From NCBI RefSeq assembly GCF_019399895.1, contig NW_027228797.1:174962-238961 (forward strand): a stretch of DNA of 64,000 nucleotides. Direction: 5' to 3'. Shown here piece by piece: positions 43,690 through 55,800 of this stretch. Each line of letters opens with the position of its first letter. Positions within the stretch are counted from its first letter, which is position 1. The position numbers were made by a program, and so were the translations under genes. This stretch comes from Cardiocondyla obscurior (taxonomy: Eukaryota; Arthropoda; Insecta; Hymenoptera; Formicidae). A model generated the notes under the pieces. That model made no database searches, was not told where the DNA came from, and saw only the letters and a program-made list of their open reading frames with translations.

Positions 43690-44935
43690 GCGGGGGCAGA
43701 CTCATCCCCGTCTTTACTGTCACGTTGGTTCGCCGGAGTTTAAACGTGAACTCCGACGCACCGCTTGTACTTGAGTGCCAATGTCTCAGCCGGGCGGAAG
43801 GGGGAGGCTTGCGCCCGTTCCCTACCCCCAACTCGGCGTCGACACCGAGCACCTGTAAAAGAGACTGTCTGCCCTTTTGTAAGACAGAGTCTACTGGGGG
43901 GCAAACTCTCATCCTCAACAGAACTTTGTGTAAAAGCCGGCTGGCTATTAGTAGCCGGCAATGCAAGGGGAACAGCCGATCTAGAAGACCTAGGCTGCCC
44001 CTTCTCTTTCTCTCTTCTCTTTACTCCGCATGACGCGGCTACAAAGACGAGGAAGGCGTTCCATGCCTCCTCGTCCTCTGCAATTTTTGCGCCAGCGGAG
44101 GGAGGGAAGGACAAGTCGTGTCCTACTTTATAAATGAGCATGTTTCGCTCTTCTTCCCCGCTCGGCACCGTTCTAACGTATGTTGAGCATCGTCTCTTGG
44201 TGCCCCGCAGTGGTAACATGTCTCCAACGTCTCCTTTCCGATGCGACGCAGGTATGAGGTGAAGCATCTGTGCCCTGATAACACCTGCGCCGCATGGAAG
44301 GAAAGTCCTCTCCGTTTTGCAGCAAGCCAATCACTCAAAATCGGCTCTACTGCACCAATTATTCTTCCGCCTTCCGCTCTTACTTGGGCGCGCAAACGCA
44401 CCTGCCTTTAACGTTTTGACGCGGTAGTACGACCTAACTCGACTTTGAATGATTAGGGTCGGCCGGACACCGTGTCTTCTGTCATATTTCCGAAGTTCGT
44501 GATATACTTTGAAATGTTCCACCGCTGTTAAATCCAGCGGTGGAATGCCTGCTAACACCGCAGCCGCCGCACGCGACACGGTGCGGTATACTCGCGCCGA
44601 CCTGACATTGATCAGGTGGAAAGCTTTCTCAAAGAGAATGCGACCACCCCTGGACAATGCCAGGTTATTCGCCCATACAGACGCGCCATACATAACTATA
44701 GACCCCACCGTGTTTGCATATAATTGCCTAGTCGCTCTACTGGGCCCCCCAGATTAGGAAGTATGCCCCGCAGAGCAGTGGCACTAGACGCGGCTTTTGC
44801 AGCGACCGCGGTAAAATGTTCGCGGAATGCCCACCGTTCATCTAAGATTAACCTAAAGTACTTGACGGTGGGCGTAATAGTAACCTCCGCTGTGTCTAAA
44901 ACAACACTGTTATATGGCGAAGGGCCCTAGGCTTC
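43690..44935 (-). pseudogene. R1-like LINE: 3' end of reverse transcriptase ORF
   Basis: Read leftwards from about 44935, the frame gives a segment like the C-terminal part of R1-clade pol: VKYFRLILDERWAFREHF, then LPNLGGP, the conserved YGASVWA, AYRTVS-like VYRTVSRAAAAVLAG, and finally the CCHC-like CYHCGAPRDDAQHTLERC at about 44180-44240. The main frame breaks at about 44330-44400. Everything before the late RT region is absent, so this is a 5'-truncated copy. The following 43300-44120 would be its 3' untranslated part. Confidence 0.72.
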
Positions 44936-44949
44936 ATCGTAAAGCCACA

Positions 44950-46585
44950 GGGCCTAAATTAAGGTTTGGTGCAAGCACCCTCACTTGTTGTTGCCAAACC
45001 ACAGCAGCTCTACTTCTTGTGTCCTCCTAAATTTGCCGGGCAATTGAAAACCGACTTCCGAATTATTTATAGTAAAGTTACAGTGGACCCTTACTAGACG
45101 GACACCAAAAGTCCAAGGCGTGGTATTCGCTCTCGCCACGGCTCTTTTCAGATGGAAACAGTAAGCCGCCCATACCTACAAGATTGACACTCTCCCCGTG
45201 CGAGGGCGGAAAAGGGAAAACTCCAGGGGATGCCCACATTGCTGAGTCCCGACGGACACCCAGCCCCGGACTGATGGCCACGCCATTCCCGGAGATGCTT
45301 CGCTTAAGTGCGAACCACCCCCGGCCCGTTCACTTCCGATTTATGCAGAGGGTAAATGGAACCTCTATTCGGCGTTTCATGTTCGAGCTTATGTCCCTGC
45401 AAAGCGGCGTATCATAGTCGGCCATGCACCGTCTCCTTCCCGTGTCCCGCCTTCGTGTTTTTATACGTGGGGAAAATCGAACCCCAGTTTGCACATGTGA
45501 CCTTCAGGTCCGCAGACCGTCAGATCACATGCGCACTACCCGTAGTTTATGTCTGCGGAATTATTGAGGGACAGACATAACCCCTACTTTGGACGGTCCG
45601 ATGCCACACATTGCCAACCTAAATCTTTAAAGGAGCCGCCCGGCGTTGCGCGACATTAATCCGTCCCCCTACCCGAAACTCCTTTCATACAAGGTGTAAG
45701 CTAATCCCTAGCCATCCTCTGTTATTTATCCAGGGTGAGGATGAGACTCCTGTAGCGGTCTTAGTCCTTGGGCCGAAGACCTTCAGCCAGTGTTCCACTC
45801 GCGAAGAAACGACAGCCTGCGATTTAAGGAGCAGGCACAACTCCCTGATTCGTTCTGGTCAATAGGCTCTAGGCGAATACCTACCCGAACGCAAACGCGA
45901 AGTCTGCGGATTATCGAGAGGCAGAATCGAACCCTCCTCTAGGCTCCGCATTATGGCCGTGACTCATTTTGCGGAACCTCCTACCCGATTCGAAAAACGA
46001 CCGAAGGCTGACTCGGTGCACCCAGGATTCCCGAATCATGCCAGCGCCTACCCGAGGCTCCCTGCTAACGGAAGCAAAGCTACCTAAGCGGACAGGGCCG
46101 TGCCAGGAGCCGTCACGCTGCCAGGGCACCGAAGCTCCCAACCGACCTATGTCCAAAGACAATTTACCCCGAGGGGTGAATTGTCATGGCTATAAACTTA
46201 TAGCTTTGGGACTCAAGCTGCATGCAGCTATGAATCCCTTCGCCATAAGTCTACCCGGTGCGGGGAGTGACGCTCTCCTGCCTCCGCTCTAAGCGCCACG
46301 TGACGGTTTCAGCAGAGATAGTTTCAGTCAAGTCGTGCTTCAGCTTTAAGAACTAAAAGCCCCCGGCCTCACTTCAAAGAGTACATGGCCGTTACTTCAG
46401 CCACGACCTACAGCCTACTTCTGCCTCCGATCCGCCGCCCGAAGTTCCACGCCGGTGTGTGTACTCCGCCCGAAGCCAGAGCCCCGTCAACCTCCAGGGC
46501 GGTACCACGGAGTTACCGACTCTCACCACGAGGAGGTGGGGTTGGCGCGTGGGCCGGTGCCCTTCTGAGAGTCTTTCTGATCCAC
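44950..46585. other. GC-rich stretch without supported gene
   Basis: I see no recognisable protein. Short frames on both strands are made by base composition. Two sites read like tRNA T-arms on the minus strand (GGTTCGATT at about 45478-45486 and 45927-45935), possibly SINE remains, but no full A-box and B-box pair or cloverleaf could be built. Confidence 0.4.
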
Positions 46586-46589
46586 TTTA

Positions 46590-46920
46590 ATTTAAACTTT
46601 TAACCCTGACTTATTTTAATTTTAATTTTGTAATCCTGACCTTTCTCAATTTAAATTTTGTAATCCTAACCTATTTTAATTTTGATTTTTTAACTCTGAC
46701 TTAGCTCAATTTAAATTTTTTTTAACCCTGACCTACCATAATTTCAATTTTTAACCTTGACCCACTTTAATAAAATAAAACCCTGACTTACCTCAAGAAA
46801 AATTTTAATCTGCTACAACAAAAATTTCCATTGATTTTCGGCCAGAAAAAAAATAAAAACAAAAACAAAAACTCTGACCTACTCCAACAAAAACTCTGAC
46901 CTATCCTAATAAAAACCTTA
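46590..46920. repeat. TGACCTACCTCAATTT-type tandem repeat, block 2
   Basis: Same unit as at 43100-43290, with about eight degenerate copies ending at the edge of the GC-rich block at 46925. Confidence 0.75.
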
Positions 46921-46924
46921 ACCT

Positions 46925-47767
46925 TGTGGCGAGGGTTTAGGCCCCACCACTAGACGGCAGACGCCGTCCCCGAGGGGATCCGGGCAGACACCGACCCGGA
47001 TAACGCCGAACGCGCCAAGCAAGGTTCGTCGGGCGACCACCGGCCCGACGATGGCGCGCGCCGCCGAGGTAAGAGTGGGAACTCCCCCACTCTCATTTCG
47101 GCGGTTATATAAGCCGAGCTCGCGGCAGAGCAAGTACCTTGTCTGGTCCTGATCACCGTACCGATCACATCCTCCAGCTCCTAAAGGCTTCGGGCGCTCC
47201 CGAAGTTCTCTCTAGTACTCTCCGACTCGGGTGCTCTCGAGTCGTCCCCGGGTGCCCTCGGTGAGAGTCTTCCGCTGTCTTGGGCGCTTCCAAGACAGAA
47301 TATATCTCAGGTTCCTGGAGACCTCGGGCGCTCCCGAGGTTCCACCACCGAGGCGACCGGATACCGCCGGCGTCCCCGGCTAGCCCGGGCTACCGAGATC
47401 CCCTGGACGGGCGCTCCCGTCCAAGCCTAGAATTCGCCGCACAACTCTCAGTCACCGGCATCGCCGCCGTCGGGCCCTCCCGACGGTCGCCATCTCCAGG
47501 GCACTTCGTGCCCACACGATTTCCCGGACGGGCGCCCCCGTCCGGCAACGGATCCGCCGCGCGACAGCCAGTCGCCGGCACTGCCGCGATCGGGCGCTTC
47601 CGACCGCTGTCCTTCGGGCCAGCCCGAGCAATCTCTGTCTCTCCGACGGGCGCTCCCGTCGGCCTAGACCGCAACTAGAAGCCCGAACTATCGTGCTCTT
47701 ACGAACTCTGGCTCCGGCGAGCCTCAATCCGGCAAACTACGCGACACCTAGAGTCGCTACGGTTACA
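46925..47767 (+). mobile_element. Putative GC-rich solo LTR
   Basis: Starts TGTGGCGAGGG and ends CGCTACGGTTACA, giving TGT/ACA ends, and lies as a sharp GC-rich island in AT-rich tandem repeats. It has a TATA box (TTATATAAG, 47104-47112) about 180 bp in, as in a U3 region. A stem-loop with arms CCGCCGA/TCGGCGG and an inner GAGTGGG/CCCACTC stem lies just before the TATA box (47060-47105). No clean target duplication is visible (AACC on both sides if the ends are moved by one or a few bases). No protein is supported. Confidence 0.5.
47188..47662 (+). repeat. Array of about ten hairpins with shared CGCT loop
   Basis: Stem-loops recur every 40-60 bp with form X-GGG-CGCT-CCC-X', where the outer stem X differs in each but stays paired. 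Examples are CTTCGGGCGCTCCCGAAG (47188-47205), CCGACGGGCGCTCCCGTCGG (47643-47662), and others with outer arms ACCTC/GAGGT, TGGAC/GTCCA, CCGTC/GACGG and CCGGAC/GTCCGG. Wobble-only pairs also occur (GACTCGGG with CTCGAGTC). The compensatory changes argue for RNA or DNA structure. The array lies after the TATA box, so it would be in the transcript. Confidence 0.8.
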
Positions 47768-47779
47768 ACCATCTTCAAC

Positions 47780-48300
47780 AAAAAAAAACGCTGATCTACT
47801 TTAACAAAAAATTTTTGCTGGCCTACGGCTAAAAAACGAGACAATAAAAACAATAAAACCCTGATCTGTTATATAATAAAAGATCTTGACCTATTTCAAT
47901 ATACAAATTAACCTACCCCAATATTTTTTACATTGAGTTAAGTTAATTTATATACTGACTTGTCCCCCCTCCAAAATTCTAACCCACCTCAATATATAAA
48001 TTGATTTATTTCAATGTAAAACATTTGGGTAGGTCAATTTATATACTAACCTGTATTAAAAAAAAAAACCCTGACTTATCTCATAAAACCATATTTTACC
48101 TAAAAAAAATAACCTTCCTTAACAAATATCTTAATTTTTTTCACAAAATAACTTGATCTTTTATAACAAAAACTCTGATTTTTCTTAACAAAAAAAAAAA
48201 TTAAAACAAAAAAACAACAAAAGAACAAACAAAATTAAAACAAAAAAAATAAAAAGAACAAAAAAACAAATAAAACAAAAATAACATAAAACAAAAAAAT
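47780..48300. repeat. Degenerate TGACCTA-type repeat block 3 and A-rich tract
   Basis: More copies of the TGATCTACTTTAAC or TGACCTATTTCAATAT unit to about 48120, followed by A/CAAAA-rich low complexity to 48300. No gene. Confidence 0.65.
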
Positions 48301-48307
48301 GAAAAAA

Positions 48308-49019
48308 TGTTCCGGCAAGTTCTAGGATCGTAGGATAGAGGTGAAAGTGTTAGGAAAAGAAGGTTATTGATTTCAAACGTTCTTAAATTATGCACTTTAT
48401 TATTTTTCATTAAGTGTAAGACGCTGTACAGAATTTGAGAGCGCGTGCCGCGCGAGTTTAAAGGCGAGCGCACGAAGTCGCGACTTGACAATATACTTAA
48501 AAGTGTTAAAAAACCAAAATTGCAATGGGCGCAAGAAAATAGGCACGAAGTGTCTTCGGGCAAGGTTCATTAACGACTGACGACAGTCGGCAAGCCGAAG
48601 GCAAGTGCTAAGCACTATCCCTTTGTTCAAGCGGGGACGCAATCCCGGAATTCCCGGCGCTCTTAGAATCCGCAGGATCGTCTTGCGTTGCTTGCCTGAG
48701 ACTATTGTCTCCAATTTCACGACCGTTCGTGACATTAGTCAGAGATCGGCACTGCATATTAACATTTGCAGATCGTCATAAAACGCAACGCGTGCTTTAT
48801 CTCCGCCTAATAAACAAAGAAAGGGCTAGCAAGACGATCTCTCTTCAAGTTGTGTAAATGGCGACGCGACGGCGCCGGGAAAGCTAGAATTACGTCTTTG
48901 CTTTTTTAATTATTTTAGACTTATACATTTTCCGCCTGCCTCGCCCTGGCAAGAGCGAAATTTACTCGCTAGGTTCGGATGCTAAAGATAACGGGATTAA
49001 TATTACAACTGGCCGGACA
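48308..49019 (-). mobile_element. Putative 3' LTR of the BEL/Pao element
   Basis: On the plus strand it starts TGTTCCGGC and ends GCCGGACA, inverted LTR ends, and stands about 80 bp beyond the C-terminal end of the BEL pol frame, where the 3' LTR belongs. The partner LTR was not found at the other side of the element, so the length (712 bp) rests on the ends alone. Confidence 0.5.
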
Positions 49020-49102
49020 AGAGTAGTGGTTGCCGTTTGTACAGTTACTACGCGTATATTTCCATCAATACCGGGGTGCGTGGTTATTACACGAGCAAGG
49101 GG

Positions 49103-52100
49103 CTACTGTGAAGAGGCGGTATTTTCGCCTTTAATTAAGCAAAGTGTCCCGATTGATAAATTTTTTACTGGACTGCGCCATTTTTTTTTAATGTTTAACG
49201 TGGGGAGGTACTCGGATGACCATCGTTGCCAAAAATGGTCCTTCATTCGTTGCACGAGCTGACATCGCGTTAATTTATTTTCAGCTATGTTTGCGCAGGA
49301 CGGTTTGGGTATCGCGATAAGCGGTGTTCCGATTAGAAAGTGACCCGAATTTAAGGCTTCTAAATCTTGAGGGTCACCGGTTAAAGCAGCAAGCGGACGC
49401 GAGTTGAGGCAGGTTTCAACTTGTGAAAGAAATGTTGTGAGCTCTTTAAAGGTTAGTTTAGAGTCCCCGATCACGCGGTGAATATGACGCTTGGTGGATT
49501 TTACGGCGGCTTCTCAGATACCACCGAAATGTGGCGCAGAAAACGGTTTAAAATGCCAGCGGATTCCGTCACTGGCCAAAGTATTTAAAAATTGACGGTC
49601 TCGAGTTAATTCACGCATGAAACCGCGTAATTGAGCATCGGCGCCGATAAAGTTAGTACCTCGGTCACTATATAAGTCGGAACACAATCTTCGGCGAGAA
49701 GTAAATCGGCGGAAGGCAGCTAGGAAGGCCTCGGTCGTATAATCCGATACGGCTTCCAGATGTATCGCTGGCGTAGCGAAACATACAAAAATGGCAAGGA
49801 AGCCCTTGTGGCTTTTCTGGTCTCGTTCTTTAGAGGTTCTCATTAAAATAGGACCGGCGTAATCAACTCCGGTGTTCTGGAAAAAACGAGAAGGCAAAAC
49901 TCTGGCGCTAGGCAAAGAGCTCATTAGAGGATGAGTTGATTGACCTCGCCAGCGCGTGTAGGCAACACATTTATAAATGTGATTTTTAACTAAGGTTTGT
50001 GCGCCGACAATCCAGTATTGTTGTCGGATGGCGGCCAGAGTTAGTTGCACCCCGCCGTGCAACGTGCGCCTATAGCAGGTATCGACAATTAATTTTGTAA
50101 AATGAGAGTTGCGAAGTAATAGTATTGGATTTCGGGAATCAGAGAAAATCGCGGCGTGTTGCAACCGCCCTCCAATACGTAGTAATTTTTTATCGTCAAG
50201 GGCGGGAGTAAATTTGAGAAGAGGACTTTGACGTGAGAGAGGTTTACCCTTGATCAGATTATCTATTTCCTCAGGAAACCAGGTGGCTTGTATTATGGAG
50301 ATCCAGTAATTTTGAATTTCTTTAATTTCGTTTGGCAAGATGGGTTCGGATTTTCTACCGGAGTTTTGTAGCAACCATCGTCGACACAAAGCGCAGACCC
50401 GGAGTAAGCGCTACAGATTGGAAAATCTAAGCAAGCTGGAACTTTCTTCTGGTGTTTGAATCCCCAGATGTGCTTTAGCAGGTCGTGTTTCTTCTTTGGT
50501 TTGGAACGAAGGATTGCCAACGAGCCTGAGCAGCAGGTGGTTTGTAAGTTGCACCCACGCCGGTCCTTTCCACCACAGGGGGTGATTGTTGAATGCAACG
50601 GCGGATTGACCACGAGAAGCACAATCTGCTGGATTTTCTTCTCTTGGCACGTGATGCCATTGAGCCTCCGGAAGTGTTTCCTGTATTTCTGTAACTCGGT
50701 TGGCTACAAAGGTAGTCCATCGAGATGGATGACCCTGGATCCAGGCCAAGGCAATAGTTGAATCGGTCCATAAATGAATTTTCGCAATTTGAAATCTAGC
50801 GATGTGTTTAATATTATTAATTAATTTGACAAGCAAAGCGGCGGCATTTAGTTCTAGGCGTGGAAGAGAAATGATTTTCAACGGTGCTACCTTTGTTTTT
50901 GCCTGAAGTAGCCCAATTCTGGAGACGAAGTCGTTATCTTTGACCGTAGTTACCCGAATGTAAACCACAGCAGCATATGCCTTTTCTGAAGCATCCGAAA
51001 ATCCATGAAGTTCGATTGTGCAATCGATTAAAAAGGTATGAATCCAATGCGGGAGCGAAATTTCTTCTATTTTACGCAATTTCATGCGGAAAGTTTTCCA
51101 GGTTTCTTGGTCCTTTATTGATAAAAATTGATCCCAGTCGATTTTTTGAGGCCAGAAGGATTGCAGCAGAATTTTGGCGCGGACGATGATCGGAGCTAGC
51201 CACCCGAGGGGGTCGAAGAGTCGCGCGGTTTCCGAAAATACTTGTCGTTTAGTAGATACAGTGTCGGCTGTTGGATAAACCTTGAAAGTAAATGAGTCGG
51301 TGACAGGATACCAGTGCAACCCCAGAATAGAATGGCCCTCTGCGGGGTGCCATTCAAGCGGATCTCCCTGTCCTTGGACTGAAGGGATTGTTTTTAAAAG
51401 TTCCAATGAACTAGCGGCCCATTTTTTGAGCACAAACCGCCCGCCGAGCGGATTTCAATTAGTTGACACAGTTTTTCCTTGGCTTCAAAGAATGTGTCAG
51501 CGCCGGTCAGGATGTCGTCCATATAGGTTTCCTTTTCCAAAATCTCGGCTCCGCAAGAGTAGTTGACCTGTTCATCCTTGGCAAGCTGGCGCAAAGTGCG
51601 TATTGCCAAGAAGGAAGCCGATGTAAGCCCGTATGTGACTGTATTAAGTTGGAATTCACAAATAGGATCGGAGGGCCAGCTACGCCAGAGTATTCGCTGA
51701 TAATCTCGATCGGATTCGGATATAAGGATCTGGCGGTACATTTTCTCTATGTCGGTTGTAAGAGCGATTTTATAGCAACGCCAATTATTTAATATATTAC
51801 CGAGAGGTGCTAATAAATTAGGTCCGCAGAGTAATTTATCGTTTAAAGATCTTCTCGTCGGTAGCTGCGCTGAACCGTTAAATACGACGCGGATCGCAGA
51901 ATTGTTTTCGGTTGTTTTAAATACGACGTGATGCAGCAGGTAACAGATGGATTGATTTGAGAAGTCAGCAGAAGGTATATGCCCATATAGAACATATGCC
52001 CGAGGTCAATGTATTCCGTCATAAATTTTGTGTATAACACCCGAAGTTCAGGTTTGCGCTGGAAACCTCGCTCCATGCGTTCGAGCATGCGCATAGAAAG

Positions 52101-52594
52101 CTGACGCGAGCCGAGGAAATTATTGTTTTGTTTCCTCATCGGTAAACTAACCATGTAACGGCTGTTATCGAGACGCTTATAATTTTTTATGTAATGTTTC
52201 TCGCACCAGATATCATCTGGAGCCTGTGGAACCGTTCTCCCCTCAACCTCCTCCTGCTGCCAAAAACGCATAACTAATTTTGAGAGATCGTGCTCCGTAT
52301 TACAGAGATGAACAATTACTAGGGAATCCGACGCGTTGCCAGTTGCTACTCCCGAAAAAATCCATCCCAATGAAGTTTTTAGCGCGACAAAAGAGTTAAG
52401 ATCTTTTTTACGAAGCCCGTCTTCAATAATTAACGCATGGACCGCGGCGCCGAGAACAAGTTCCACCGGATCGGATTCTTGAAAATCCGGGTCAGCCAAC
52501 TCCAGGCCTTGCAAGTGCGGCCAATGGTTTTGCAAACGAACGGATCGTTCTGAATTAAAAGAAACGCGAGGCAATACAAAAACCGAAACCTTTA
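49103..52594 (-). pseudogene. BEL/Pao pol (protease end, RT, RNase H, integrase, DUF5641), decayed
   Basis: Leftward reading. 52590-51950 is the end of the protease and the start of RT; 51945-51400 RT with YMDD (about 51520); 51430-50411 the rest of RT/Peptidase_A17 region and RNase H-like part (GFSDAS, WTDS); 50389-49514 integrase with LHGG, VDYAGP and SDRGTNF; 49474-49103 DUF5641 (LNSRPL, HFLIG). Breaks: frame changes near 51945, 51430 and 50400, and TGA at 49514-49516 in GGI-stop-EAAVK. The second zinc Cys of the integrase is Tyr (KCVAY). Upstream coding continues at 57312 on the far side of the copia insertion. Confidence 0.88.
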
Positions 52595-52847
52595 TGTTGG
52601 GATATTGGTTGGTTAATAAATAGAAGTACACAAAAATAGAAAATAAAATGTAAATGTATTTAATGTAATGCGTATTGTAGCACGACATAAGGCAGACTGA
52701 TCATCGGAGGAGAAGTTTATACCATGGGGACCGCGTCCGCATTATATTATTCGCATGGCTCAGTTTACATCTGGCCTTGTGACGTATCGCTACTTGATAT
52801 AGAATAAACCTTTAATTATATAAAAAAACTATTCTTTTTTTATAACA
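52595..52847 (-). mobile_element. Copia 3' LTR
   Basis: 253 bp, TGTTGGG to ATAACA in plus orientation, almost the same as 57054-57306 with about six differences. CTTTA at 52590-52594 is repeated at 57307-57311. On the minus strand a purine tract (ACAGGGGGAGAA, complement of 52848-52862) directly precedes it as the plus-strand primer. Confidence 0.95.
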
Positions 52848-52863
52848 TTCTCCCCCTGTTTCT

Positions 52864-55800
52864 TTATATCTTTATATGAACAAAATCTAGTATACTTTCT
52901 CTATATATCTTAAACTTATCTGGAACTAAAGGTTTCGTAAAACCATCCGCAACATTCTCATTTGTTGATACATATTTTATATCAAAGCATTTTTCCGCTA
53001 TTAAGTTTCGAACGTTGTGATACTTAATATCTATGTGTTTCGAGCGATTATTCTCTATTGAATTCTTTGCGAAGCATATGGCACTCTGGTTATCGCATAG
53101 TAGTATTGTTTCTTTTAGTTCAACTCCGAATTTTTTACATTCTTGCAAAATATCTTTTAACCATTTTAATTCTCTAGCCGTTTTGGACATTGCAACATAT
53201 TCGGCTTCCATTGTTGAAAGACTTACATTCTTTTGTTTACGCGATGACCAACTTATCGGTACTTTATCTAACATTATAATATATCCGCTTATGGATTTTC
53301 TATCATCGGCATCTGATGCCCAGTTGGAATCTGAATACGCCCGCAAATTACAATGTTCTATCTTTGATAGATTTAAGCGACAATCTTTTGTATCTATTAC
53401 ATATTGAAGAATTCTGATAAGACATTTCCAATGCTTTAAACTCGGACTGTTGTTATATTGAGAGAGCGTTATAACTGAATATAATATATCTGGACGCGAT
53501 CTAGTTGCTAAAAACATTAATGAACTTATTAACGAGCGATATGTAGAAATATCTTCTAATTCCTGTTCTTTATCCGGTCTCTTAGAGATTCCTGCACTCA
53601 CTACAATTGGCGTGTTTGTCTGAATTGGACTTATGTCAGGATATTTTACCTCTAATTTAGTTATATATTTTCTTTGATGCATATAAATTTTTCCGTTTTC
53701 TTCTTCGAATTCTATCCCGAGTAAAAATTTAACTGGTCCTAGGTCAGTTGTTTCAAAGACAGATTTTACTTTTTCAATTACGTTAAGGATCGTTACATCA
53801 TTTTTCCCGAATGTAATTAAATCGTCCACATAAACTAAAATTATCGCCTTGTTTTCCAGGGTATATACGCAATTTGAACACTTAATCTTTTCGAATCCTA
53901 ACTTTTGAAATTTATCATCTAGTTCTAGATACCACTGCCTATCACTTTGATGTAAGCCATAAAGTGCTCTTTTCAAATTAACTATCTCTCCCCCTTTCCC
54001 GGAAGGTTTTATCGGTAGTCGCATATACATTTCCTTATCTATTTTACCGTAAAGGTACGCGCATTTTATATCTAATGGGCGATGCTGCCAACCTAAATAG
54101 CTTATCATTAACGACATAAATGTTCTAATTAAAGAACAGTTTATAACGGGTGAATATGTCTCTTCGTAATCTATACCTTCTTTTTGTGTGTAACCCTGTG
54201 CTACTAAGCGCGCCTTATATTTTACGATCTTACCCTTATTATTAGTTTCAATGTTGTAGACCCATTTACTTCCTAGGATTTTTTTTCGGGTGGGTTGTCC
54301 GCTTGTTCCCATACATGTCTGTTGCGAAGTGTCGACATCTCGTTGTCCATTGCTTCGATCCATTTTTCCTTTTGTGGGCTTTCCATTGCTTCTTGTAGTG
54401 TATCCGGTATTTTTAAATCCAAGTACATGGCTTCATGTTCATTTTCGCTGCTTTCTTTACTTGCTTGTCGCGATTCGCTTCTCGATTGGCTTGCTTTTTC
54501 TTGGTTCGACGAGCTTTGACCTGTAATCGATAAATGTTTGAAGTTAAACAAATCTGGATTATATTCTATATTATTCTTTTCGCAATATCGGCGTGCATCA
54601 TTTTGCGATCGGATTTTTGTTCCGTCGTTAGTGTAGTAAGTTACATCTATACGTCCCATCTCTGTTCCTTTGGTCCTTTTCTTTGATACACGTCGGAGTT
54701 CAATTGTTTCTTGCATATCTTTCGCTCGTAGTTTTTGTGTTGGTTCTGGCGTCTTTTCTCCAGCTTCAATGAACACGTCTTCATCATCCGATTCCTCTTG
54801 AATTTGAGTTGATTCTTCTTCATTACAGAGATCGTAATCGATCATAGTGATTCCTGATAATGGTGCATTATCTTTACCTCGTTTATTTTCATCGAATTTG
54901 ACGTGAATTGTTTCGGTTATCGATTTTTCTTCCGGAATATAAATCCTGTATCCTTTCGTCTTTGTTGAATATCCGATCAGAATTCCTCGCTTTGCTTGTG
55001 CGTCTAACTTGCTTCTTTTGAGTTTAGGCACATGTACGTAAGCTAAACAGTCTATGGTCTTCAGGTGTCTTACCGATGGCCTCCTTCCCGTCCATAGTTC
55101 GTAAGGAGTACAATTTTCAAGTCTTTTATGTCCACATCGGTTCTTTAAATATACCGCTGTTGCCACTGCCTAAGCCCAAAAATTCTTTGGTAATTTTCCT
55201 TGGATCAACGTGCAACGCGCACTTTCCATAATTGTTCTATTTAACCGCTCGGCTACGCCGTTTTGTTCCGGTGTATAGGTGTTTGTGCGCTGTAAATTTA
55301 TGCTATGTCTTCTTAGTTTGTCCTCAAAAACTTTGGCGCAATACTCTAATCCTTGGTCAGTTCTGATTGCTACGATCTTTTTCCCAAATCGTCGTTCCAT
55401 TTCTGCTTGATATTCTTTAAACCTGTCGAAGACATCATTTTTATTATTCAGGAAATATACTGTGGCGTACCTGGAGTAGTCGTCGATAATGCTGCAGAAA
55501 TATCTCTTTCCGCCTAACGATTTTGTTGGAGATGGCCCCCACACATCCATATGTAACAACTGTAGAAGCTCTGTCGTTGTTACTTTCTCTATTGCTTTAA
55601 ATGAAGCACGAGTTGATTTGGATTGTTGACACATATCACAAATGTCAATTGAGCCTGCTACATTATCCAATCCAATAACCTTCTCGTTTTTGCCATTTTT
55701 TTATTGTTCTTTCGTTGCAGTGTCCTAATCTTTTATGCCACAGGTGTATTCCATCTGACGAGTTTACTGCATTCAGCTTTTTTATGTCTTCCTTCGTTTC

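Noticed and set aside
45478..45935. Two tRNA-like T-arm motifs on the minus strand
   Set aside because: No D-arm, anticodon arm or acceptor stem at the right distance, so no tRNA gene; SINE origin not provable.
45078..46603. Several 70-110-aa frames on both strands
   Set aside because: GC-rich composition gives open frames by chance; none resembles a protein family.
47280..47727. Frames of 91-132 aa on both strands
   Set aside because: By-products of the hairpin array, which makes similar frames on both strands.
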